This document shows positions 1-5,090 of a DNA stretch of 9,049 nt, piece by piece. This DNA comes from Streptomyces katrae (GTDB lineage: Bacteria; Actinomycetota; Actinomycetes; Streptomycetales; Streptomycetaceae). Position 1 is the stretch's first letter, and each line of letters starts with the position of its first letter. The stretch is from the NCBI RefSeq assembly GCF_000966975.1, contig NZ_JZWV01000882.1:1-9049 (forward strand), given 5' to 3'. The translations under genes were made by a program, and so were the position numbers. The notes under the pieces were generated by a model that made no database searches, was not told the origin of the DNA, and saw only the letters and a list, made by a program, of their open reading frames with translations.

Positions 1-1
1 C

Positions 2-193
2 CCCACCACCCCGCCGACCACGCCTCCGGGCGGGACCTGCACCAACCCGGCGTACGTGGCGGGCACGGTCTACACCGGCGGGACGGTCGTCTCGCACAAG
101 GGCCACAACTGGAAGGCCCAGTGGTGGACGCAGAACGAGGAGCCCGGCACCACCGGCCAGTGGGGCGTCTGGCAGGACCTCGGCGCCTGCTGA
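2..193 (+). CDS. C-terminal part of a secreted protein with a CBM5/12 chitin-binding module (5' end outside window)
   Basis: Only the last 63 codons are present, ending at TGA 191-193. The visible part opens with a Pro/Thr linker (PTTPPTTPPGG) of the kind that separates domains in secreted actinomycete hydrolases. A complete small module follows, from Cys13 to the terminal Cys63 of the visible part. It contains NPAYVAGTVY, HNWKAQWWTQNEEPG and GQWGVWQDLGAC, which match the CBM5/12 (ChtBD3) family. In that family the paired tryptophans and nearby aromatics (here Trp41, Trp42, Trp54, Trp57) stack on chitin or cellulose, and the two end cysteines probably form a disulfide. The catalytic domain lies upstream and cannot be seen: a chitinase (GH18 or GH19), a lytic polysaccharide monooxygenase or another polysaccharide-degrading enzyme are all possible. 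A strong terminator hairpin follows at 217-250, so this is the last gene of its unit. The module call is firm; the enzyme identity is open. Confidence 0.88.
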   Translation, partial: PTTPPTTPPGGTCTNPAYVAGTVYTGGTVVSHKGHNWKAQWWTQNEEPGTTGQWGVWQDLGAC

Positions 194-216
194 CGCCCGG
201 CGGGTGAACCGCACGT

Positions 217-250
217 GAGGACCCGGTGGCCCGGCGGCCACCGGGTCCTC
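217..250 (+). terminator. Intrinsic terminator hairpin after the CBM5/12 gene
   Basis: A perfect 15-bp inverted repeat (arms 217-231 and 236-250, GAGGACCCGG.../...CCGGGTCCTC) closes on a 4-base CGGC loop. It begins 23 bases after the stop codon. No T-run follows, as is usual for streptomycete terminators. It separates the CBM gene from the promoter region of the SDR gene. Confidence 0.85.
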
Positions 251-269
251 GCACGTCCGGGCGCGCGGA

Positions 270-296
270 CGTCACACTCGGCGGCCCCGGATTGTC
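270..296 (+). promoter_or_regulatory. Candidate ECF41-type sigma-factor promoter for the SDR gene
   Basis: CGTCACA (270-276) and TGTC (293-296) are separated by exactly 16 bases. From memory, promoters of the ECF41 sigma group read TGTCACA, about 16 bases, CGTC. The match is therefore 6 of 7 and 3 of 4, differing only at the first base of each box. Transcription would start near 302-304, leaving a leader of about 35 bases before the ATG at 338. ECF41 sigma factors typically control carboxymuconolactone decarboxylases, oxidoreductases or epimerases, which is the class of the gene downstream. No sigma-factor gene is in the window. Confidence 0.45.
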
Positions 297-298
297 CT

Positions 299-318
299 GT
301 GGGAGCAGGCACTCCCAC
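299..318 (+). promoter_or_regulatory. Inverted repeat in the leader of the SDR gene (operator or RNA hairpin)
   Basis: GTGGGAG (299-305) and CTCCCAC (312-318) form a perfect 7-bp inverted repeat around a 6-base spacer. It overlaps the expected transcription start and ends 2 bases before the ribosome binding site GGAAGGA (321-327). It could be a repressor operator, or a small hairpin next to the ribosome binding site. No binding family can be named from the sequence. Confidence 0.4.
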
Positions 319-337
319 GCGGAAGGACACCCCCACC

Positions 338-1108
338 ATGAGCACCATCCTCGTCACCGGCGGCACCGGCAATCTCGGTGCCCTGGTCGTCGGCATGCTG
401 CGGGAACAGGGCCACGAGGTCCGGGCGCTGAGCCGGAGCTCGGCCGAGTTCCCGGTCGACCTGCGCGACGGCAGCGGGCTGGACGCGGCGCTGGCGGGCG
501 CGCAGGTCGTCGTCCACTGCGCGAGCTCCCCGCGCGGGGGCGACGACGTGGCCGCCCGGCACCTGATCGACGCGGCCCGGCGGGCCGGGACCGTCACCAA
601 CCTGGTGTACATCTCGATCGTCGGGGTGGACGTGGTGCCGCTGGGCTACTACCGGACGAAGCTGCGGGTGGAACGGATGCTGGAGGATTCCGGGCTCGGG
701 GTCACCATCCTGCGGACCACCCAGTTCCACGACCTGGTGGCCCGGGTGACGGGCGTGGCGGCGCGGCTCCCGCTGCCGGTGGTGCCGCTGCCCAAGGGCG
801 TACGGGTGCAGCCGGTCGCGGTCGAGGAGGTCGCGGACCGGCTCGCGGAGCTGGCGGTGCCGGAGGCGGCGGGGCGGGTGCCGGACGTGGGCGGGCCGGA
901 AGCGCGCCCGCTGGAGGAGTGGGCCGGGGTCTGGCTCGCGGCGACGGGCAGCCGGCGACGGGTGCTCGGGGTGCCGCTGGCGGGCCGCGCGTACGCCGCG
1001 TGCCGGCGCGGGGGGATCCTGGCGGCGCCCGGGCGGGCGGTGGGGCGGATCACCTTCGACGACTACGTGGAGCGGCGCGGGCGGGTCCGGGGGACGGGGC
1101 GCGCGTAG
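338..1108 (+). CDS. Atypical SDR family NAD(P)-binding oxidoreductase (NmrA/epimerase-like)
   Basis: This 256-residue protein has an N-terminal Rossmann fold with the nucleotide-binding motif TGGTGNLG (residues 7-14), directly after the first strand STILVT. A second strand, VRALSRSS (28-35), has an Arg in the usual phosphate-contact position, which suggests NADP(H). YYRTK (104-108) supplies the YxxxK pair Tyr104/Lys108 of SDR enzymes. ILRTTQFHD (125-132) and GPEARPLEEW resemble NmrA-like and NAD(P)H-binding atypical SDRs of about 250-290 residues. The substrate cannot be read from the sequence. The protein has no signal peptide or membrane segment, so it is cytoplasmic. The ATG at 338 is preferred over in-frame upstream codons because GGAAGGA lies 10 bases upstream and the fold begins at once; an earlier start would run through the hairpin at 217-250. 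The gene stands alone, with its own candidate promoter (270-296) and a hairpin after its stop. Confidence 0.88.
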   Translation: MSTILVTGGTGNLGALVVGMLREQGHEVRALSRSSAEFPVDLRDGSGLDAALAGAQVVVHCASSPRGGDDVAARHLIDAARRAGTVTNLVYISIVGVDVVPLGYYRTKLRVERMLEDSGLGVTILRTTQFHDLVARVTGVAARLPLPVVPLPKGVRVQPVAVEEVADRLAELAVPEAAGRVPDVGGPEARPLEEWAGVWLAATGSRRRVLGVPLAGRAYAACRRGGILAAPGRAVGRITFDDYVERRGRVRGTGRA

Positions 1109-1129
1109 GGGGGTGCCTCCGGGGCGGGG

Positions 1130-1151
1130 GCCGCCGCGCGGAGCGGCGTGC
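1130..1151 (+). terminator. Possible terminator hairpin after the SDR gene
   Basis: GCCGCCGC (1130-1137) can pair with GCGGCG-T-GC (1143-1151), an 8-bp GC stem with one bulged T and a 5-base loop. It starts 21 bases after the SDR stop codon. GC-rich stems of this size arise by chance in such DNA, so the call rests mainly on position. Confidence 0.4.
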
Positions 1152-1357
1152 GCGGCCGAACCGCCCCGTGGGCATCGGAGGAATGTCAAGGCCCGCAGAC
1201 CACAAGGACCGTACGCGTTCCGGGTGACTCACCGTCATAAGTCCTGGGCAGTCCCGTGAATAGGCTCCCGTACCAGGAGACCGGCCGCCCGCCCGCACAC
1301 CGTAGCGGGCCTGCGCGCCCTCCTCGCCCCTCTCGCACCGGACGGAACGGACACCCC

Positions 1358-2560
1358 GTGAGCCTTCGCCAGATCGAGCCCAAGCAGCGCGGCTTCCTCA
1401 TCGTCAACTCCCACCCCGAAGGCGCTGCCCGGACCGTCCGTGACATGTGGGAGGCGGTCCCGGCCCGCACCGACGGCCGCCGCCCGGTCGCCCTGGTCCT
1501 GGGGCACTCCGCCGGCTACGGCCTGGCCACGGTCGTGGCCGGGCTGCGCCGGCACGGCATCCGCGGTATCGGCGTCGCCTTCGAGGCCCCCGACACCGGC
1601 CGCCGTACCGCCGGCGCCGGCTGGTACCGCACCGCGGCCACCGCCGAGCTCGTCGCCGAGGAGGGACACGACTTCCGCTTCGTGAACACCGACGCGTTCT
1701 CCGACGACGCCAGATCGCGGGTCGCGGACCTGCTGGAGGAGCACTACGGCCCCGTCGACCACCTCGTCTACAGCCTCGCGGCCCCCCGCCGCACCGACCC
1801 GGGTACCGGTGAGGTCCACCACTCGGTGATCAAACCGCTCGGCGCCGCGTACGAAGCCCCCGCCCTCGACTTCTCCGCCGCCACCCCCGCCGTGACGTGG
1901 ACCCGGCTCGAACCCGGAACCGATGCGGAGGCGCGTGCCACGGTCGCGGTGATGGGAGGCGACGACTGGGCCCTGTGGGTCCGGGCCCTGGCCTCCCGCG
2001 GGCTCCTGGCCGACGGGTTCACCACCGCGGCCCTGACCTACGTGGGCTCGGAGGTCACCGCACCCGTCTACCGTCACGGCACCATCGGCGCGGCCAAGGA
2101 ACATCTGGAGCGGACCGCCCGGGACCTGGACGGCTCCGCCCTCCTCAAGGAGAAGGACGGCCGCGCCTTCACCGTCGTGGCCGGCGCGGCGGTCACCCAG
2201 GCCTCCACCGCGATCCCCTCCATCGCCCTCTACACCTCCTTCCTCCGCACCGTCCTCGGGGACGGCGGCTTCCGGACGACCGCCGAGCAGGCCGTGGACC
2301 TCTGGGACCAGCTCGAAGGCCGCACCCCGCTCATCCTCGACGAGGAGGGACGGATCCGGCTCGACGGCTGGGAACTCGACCCGGGCGTCCAGGAGCGGGT
2401 CCGGGAGCTGTGGGCCGACCCGCAGCACGCCCTGGACGCCTCCCGTTCCGGCGCCGACTGGTTCATGAAGCAGGTCAGGGCCCTCTACGGCTGGGACGTC
2501 GGGAACGTCGCCTACGGCCGGCCGGTCGAGACCGACGTCCCGTGGCCCGCACTGGGCTGA
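1358..2560 (+). CDS. fabV: FabV-type trans-2-enoyl-ACP/CoA reductase (NADH)
   Basis: This 400-residue enzyme has the usual FabV length (about 397-400). FabV reduces trans-2-enoyl-ACP or enoyl-CoA to the saturated thioester with NADH, the last step of each fatty-acid elongation cycle; related clostridial enzymes (TER) act on crotonyl-CoA. Family landmarks occur in order: RGFLIVNSHP (11-20), the long-SDR glycine motif GHSAGYG (49-55), FEAP with Glu76 where the family's NADH-favouring acid sits, AGWYRTAA (87-94), FSDDAR (114-119), VYSLAAP (137-143), VMGGDDW (198-204), the catalytic Tyr238-x8-Lys247 (YRHGTIGAAK), VTQASTAIP (279-287) and RLDGWEL (334-340). The GTG at 1358 is chosen because it puts RGF close to the N-terminus as in homologues. 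An in-frame GTG at 1256 would add 34 Pro/Arg-rich residues unlike the family. The ribosome binding site is weak (GGAACGGA, 1344-1351). In other bacteria FabV tolerates triclosan. It converges on the ROK gene with 21 bases between stops. Confidence 0.93.
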   Translation: MSLRQIEPKQRGFLIVNSHPEGAARTVRDMWEAVPARTDGRRPVALVLGHSAGYGLATVVAGLRRHGIRGIGVAFEAPDTGRRTAGAGWYRTAATAELVAEEGHDFRFVNTDAFSDDARSRVADLLEEHYGPVDHLVYSLAAPRRTDPGTGEVHHSVIKPLGAAYEAPALDFSAATPAVTWTRLEPGTDAEARATVAVMGGDDWALWVRALASRGLLADGFTTAALTYVGSEVTAPVYRHGTIGAAKEHLERTARDLDGSALLKEKDGRAFTVVAGAAVTQASTAIPSIALYTSFLRTVLGDGGFRTTAEQAVDLWDQLEGRTPLILDEEGRIRLDGWELDPGVQERVRELWADPQHALDASRSGADWFMKQVRALYGWDVGNVAYGRPVETDVPWPALG

Positions 2561-2587
2561 GCCCCGGATCCCCGCGGGCGGTCAGCC
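2555..2587. terminator. Shared hairpin between convergent fabV and ROK genes
   Basis: GGCTGA (2555-2560) pairs perfectly with TCAGCC (2582-2587), and inside it GCCC (2561-2564) pairs with GGGC (2576-2579), leaving two bulged G and an 11-base loop. The outer stem contains the stop codons of both genes: TGA of fabV and, on the minus strand, TGA of the ROK gene. It could end transcription in both directions. The stem is only moderate. Confidence 0.5.
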
Positions 2588-3754
2588 GGCGAAGAGCTGC
2601 GACTGGGCCGCCTCGCGGGCCGCCAGGCGGGCTCCCTCCAGGACCGCCGGATCGCCCAGGGCGGTGGCGCGGACCTCGGTCGGGACCGGGCTCAGGGCGG
2701 CGAGACGGCGGGCCACGCGGGCGGCGAGGGGGTCACCGCCCGCCCGGCCCAGGCCACCGCCGAGGACGACGCAGCCCGGGTCCAGGACCGCGGCGACGGC
2801 TGCCGCCCCGAGAGCGAGGCGCTCCGCGAGGGCGTCCAGGAAGGCCTCCCCGGCGGCGCCGGCGACGGCCTCCTCCACGGGCCCGCCGAAGCCGTGCTCC
2901 GCCGCCAGCGCCGCCACCGCCGCCGCGCCGGCCAGGGCGTGGAAGCCGCCGCCGCAGTCGGTGGCGGAGGGCAGCGCGGCGGTGCCCGGCACCGGCAGGA
3001 AGCCGATCTCGCCCGCCCCGCCGGAGGCACCCCGTCTCAGCCTGCCGTCGAGGACCACGGCCGCCCCGACCCCGGCTCCGAGCCACAGCAGGACGAAGGA
3101 GTCCAGGTCCCGCGCGGCGCCGACGCGCTGTTCGGCCAGGGCCGCCAGGTTGGTCTCGTTCTCCACCCCCACCGCGGCGGTCAGCCGCCGCTGGAGGGCG
3201 GCCACCAGGTCCCGGTGCCAGGCGGGCAGGCCCGAGGTGTCGCGCAGCTCTCCGGAGGCGGGGGCGACCAGGCCGGGCGCGCCGACGACCACCGTGTGCA
3301 GCGCCTCCGCCCTGGCCCGGCGGGCCAGGGCCTCCAGCCGGTCCACGGCCTCGTCCACCGCGTCGACGGGGAGCTCCGCCGAGGCCAGCTGCCGGCCGAG
3401 CAGGTCCGTGACCACCGCCGTCGCGCTGTCGGTGCGCACGTCCAGGGCGGCCAGATGGGCGCGGCGGGCCACGATCCCGTAGAGGCGGGCGTTGGGGCCG
3501 CGCCGCTGTTCGCCGGACTCCCCCACGACCTCGACCAGTCCGGCCGCGCAGAGGCGTTCGAGCAGGTCGGCGACGGAGGGACGGGAGAGTCCGGTCAGCT
3601 GCTTGAGCTGGGTCGCCGTCAGCGCCCCCTCCGCCTGGAGGAGTTCGAGCGCGAGCCGGTCGTTCATCGCCCGGGCCGTGCTCGGCGAGGCCGGGGCGGC
3701 GGGAGGGGCGGGAGGGGTGGGGGACATCGCCTTCACGGGGGTCACGATCCCCAT
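2582..3754 (-). CDS. ROK family transcriptional repressor
   Basis: The protein has 390 residues, normal for a regulatory ROK protein. A Pro/Ala-rich N-terminus leads into a winged helix-turn-helix (about 31-90), with TATQLKQLTGLSRPSVADLLERL (47-69) holding the recognition helix. A sugar-kinase-like ROK domain follows (about 98-380), with VVGAPGLV (156-163), VENETNLAALAE (197-208), GAGVGAAVVLDG (226-237) and LGGGLG (331-336). In ROK sugar kinases the corresponding motif is N-D-x-N, with Asp as the catalytic base; here it reads N199-E200-T201-N202. The zinc motif (GEIGH plus a CxCGxxGC cluster) is missing: GEIGF (248-252) has Phe in place of His. It is therefore expected to bind a sugar-like ligand without phosphorylating it. 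It diverges from the MFS gene across a palindrome (3772-3798) and probably represses both genes. ATG 3754 is used; ATG 3727 (residue 10) is equally possible, and neither has a well-spaced Shine-Dalgarno sequence. Confidence 0.9.
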   Translation of the reverse strand: MGIVTPVKAMSPTPPAPPAAPASPSTARAMNDRLALELLQAEGALTATQLKQLTGLSRPSVADLLERLCAAGLVEVVGESGEQRRGPNARLYGIVARRAHLAALDVRTDSATAVVTDLLGRQLASAELPVDAVDEAVDRLEALARRARAEALHTVVVGAPGLVAPASGELRDTSGLPAWHRDLVAALQRRLTAAVGVENETNLAALAEQRVGAARDLDSFVLLWLGAGVGAAVVLDGRLRRGASGGAGEIGFLPVPGTAALPSATDCGGGFHALAGAAAVAALAAEHGFGGPVEEAVAGAAGEAFLDALAERLALGAAAVAAVLDPGCVVLGGGLGRAGGDPLAARVARRLAALSPVPTEVRATALGDPAVLEGARLAAREAAQSQLFAG

Positions 3755-3771
3755 CCTAAGGAAAGGGTCTT

Positions 3772-3798
3772 AATTATCAGGCAGGCTCCCTGATAGTT
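3772..3798. promoter_or_regulatory. Palindromic operator between the ROK and MFS genes
   Basis: TATCAGG (3775-3781) and CCTGATA (3789-3795) form a perfect 7-bp inverted repeat with a 7-base spacer. Partial symmetry continues inside (AG/CT) and outside (AA 3772-3773 against TT 3797-3798). The centre is G3785, 31 bases from the ROK ATG and 16 from the MFS ATG. The repeat overlaps -10-like sequences on both strands: TAGTTT (3794-3799) toward MFS, and GATAAT/TAATTA read on the minus strand toward ROK. Binding would block both promoters. This short AT-rich stretch stands out in a very GC-rich region. Confidence 0.7.
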
Positions 3799-3800
3799 TT

Positions 3801-5027
3801 ATGGGCATGACGACCGTGACGGCCGGGGAACCCGGCACCGGCCCGGCGCGGCTGCGCCGTGCCCGCTTCGCGATAGCCGCAGTCTTCTGCACCCACGGCG
3901 CCGTGACCGGCTCCTTCGCCACCCGCATCCCCTGGATCCAGGAGCACGCCCAGGTCGGCGCGGGCACCCTGGGCCTGGCCCTCGCCTTCCCCGCCCTCGG
4001 CGCGGCCCTGGCCATGCCGCTGGCCGGGCGGGTGAACCACCGCTTCGGAGCCCGGGCCGCCCTGCGCGGGCTGCTGTCGCTGTGGACCCTGTCCCTGGTC
4101 CTGCCGGGCCTGGCCCCGAACCCGGTGGCCCTGTGCTGCGCCCTCTTCGCCTACGGGGCGGCCGCCGGCATGTCGGACGTGGCGATGAACGCGCTCGGGG
4201 TGGAGACGGAGGACCGGCTCGGCCGCTCGATCATGTCCTCGCTGCACGGGATGTGGAGCGTGGGCGCCCTGCTCGGCTCCGCCGCCGGGACCGTCGCGGC
4301 GCACACCGGGACGGACGCCCGGGTGCACCACCTGATCGCCTCCCTGGCCCTGACCGCCGCCGGGCTGGTCGCCGTGGGCGGGGTGCTGGATCTGCGCAGC
4401 GAGCCCGGGGAGGAGGCGCCGCCGCGGTTCGCCCGGCCCCCGAGGGCGGCCGTGCTGATCGGGGCCGTCGGCTTCTGCGCGGTGTTCGCCGAGGGCGCGA
4501 GCCTGGACTGGTCGGCGGTGTTCCTGCGGGACGTGCTGGGCACCGAGGCCGGTACGGCGGCCGCCTCCACCACCGCGTTCGCGCTCACCATGGCAGTGGC
4601 CCGGCTGGCCGGGGACCGGATCGTGGACCGGTTCGGGGCGGTGCGCACGGTCCGGGCGGGCGGTGTGCTGGCCACGGCGGGCGGGCTGCTGGTGGTGACG
4701 GCCGGCCATCCGGTGGCGGCCATGGCGGGGTTCGGGATGATCGGGCTGGGCATCGCGGTGGTGGTGCCGCTGGCCTTCGCCGCGGCGGCGCGCAGCGGAC
4801 CGGCCCCGGCACAGGCCCCGGGGACGATCACGTACACCTCGGGGCTGATCGCCCCGTCGGCGATCGGGGCGGTGGCGGACGCGACCTCGCTGGTGGTCTC
4901 GTTCGGCCTGGTGACGCTGCTGGCGTGCGCGCTGGTCGGCGGGGCCGCGGTGCTGCGGCCGAAGGCCGGGCCGGAGGGTGGAGCACATGCCCTCAATCGG
5001 GACGAACCCACTGCTATCCGACCGTAA
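3801..5027 (+). CDS. MFS transporter, YbjJ/MocC-like
   Basis: The protein has 408 residues (406 if it starts at ATG 3807) with about 12 hydrophobic segments between residue 22 and 385 and a hydrophilic centre near 198-215. It is an integral membrane secondary transporter. A degenerate motif A occurs after the second segment (GRVNHRFGAR, 76-85, His for the usual Asp) and again in the second half (GDRIVDRFGAVR, 271-282). MSDVAMNALGVE (124-135) followed by IMSSLHGMWSVGALLG (144-159) is the pattern I associate with the YbjJ and rhizopine-transport MocC branch. The substrate is unknown; a sugar or sugar-like compound, taken up or exported, fits the adjacent ROK repressor. No Shine-Dalgarno sequence is visible. 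TAGTTT (3794-3799) would start a transcript at about 3807, so the mRNA may be leaderless and begin at the second ATG. Control by the ROK protein through the palindrome at 3772-3798 is inferred. Confidence 0.88.
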   Translation: MGMTTVTAGEPGTGPARLRRARFAIAAVFCTHGAVTGSFATRIPWIQEHAQVGAGTLGLALAFPALGAALAMPLAGRVNHRFGARAALRGLLSLWTLSLVLPGLAPNPVALCCALFAYGAAAGMSDVAMNALGVETEDRLGRSIMSSLHGMWSVGALLGSAAGTVAAHTGTDARVHHLIASLALTAAGLVAVGGVLDLRSEPGEEAPPRFARPPRAAVLIGAVGFCAVFAEGASLDWSAVFLRDVLGTEAGTAAASTTAFALTMAVARLAGDRIVDRFGAVRTVRAGGVLATAGGLLVVTAGHPVAAMAGFGMIGLGIAVVVPLAFAAAARSGPAPAQAPGTITYTSGLIAPSAIGAVADATSLVVSFGLVTLLACALVGGAAVLRPKAGPEGGAHALNRDEPTAIRP

Positions 5028-5030
5028 TAT
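5025..5030 (+). promoter_or_regulatory. Possible -10 element for the NCS2 permease gene
   Basis: TAATAT at the MFS stop codon is a good vegetative -10 hexamer (TAnnnT) and one of very few AT-rich stretches here. A convincing -35 is missing (GACGAA, 5001-5006, at 18 bases). It would give the permease its own transcript with a leader of about 55 bases. No purine- or pyrimidine-sensing leader structure was seen. Confidence 0.25.
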
Positions 5031-5090
5031 GTCGCTGGCCGCCCTGCGGTCATGATCTCTGACCTCTCGGCGGAACGGAAGTGGTGGAAC

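Noticed and set aside
272..1189. Long minus-strand open frame opposite the SDR gene
   Set aside because: Composition is Pro/Arg/His-rich with no recognisable motif, while the + strand frame has a clear Rossmann fold. A shadow frame.
1180..1219. GGAAT (1180-1184) followed by GTT (1217-1219), considered as a SigR-type promoter for fabV
   Set aside because: The spacing is 32 bases instead of about 18-19.
1238..1266. TAGGCT (1261-1266) as a vegetative -10 for fabV
   Set aside because: The hexamer fits, but no acceptable -35 is found 16-19 bases upstream (TAAGTC or similar), so it is not listed as a promoter.
1291..1310. GCCCGC/GCGGGC 6-bp stem in the fabV leader
   Set aside because: A short GC-only stem with an 8-base loop is common by chance at this base composition and has no supporting context.
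1897..3411. Long + strand open frame running out of fabV into the region antisense to the ROK gene
   Set aside because: Almost pure Arg/Pro/Gly low complexity; overlaps two recognised proteins in other frames.
3757..3772. TAAG-N8-CTTA as a second ROK operator
   Set aside because: Only the four outer base pairs are symmetric; the inner bases do not match, and the adjacent TATCAGG palindrome is far stronger.
5052..5090. Upstream ATG at 5052 as the start of the NCS2 permease
   Set aside because: It has no ribosome binding site, and the extra 13 residues do not resemble the conserved N-terminus; ATG 5091 has purine-rich GGAAG and GGTGG upstream.
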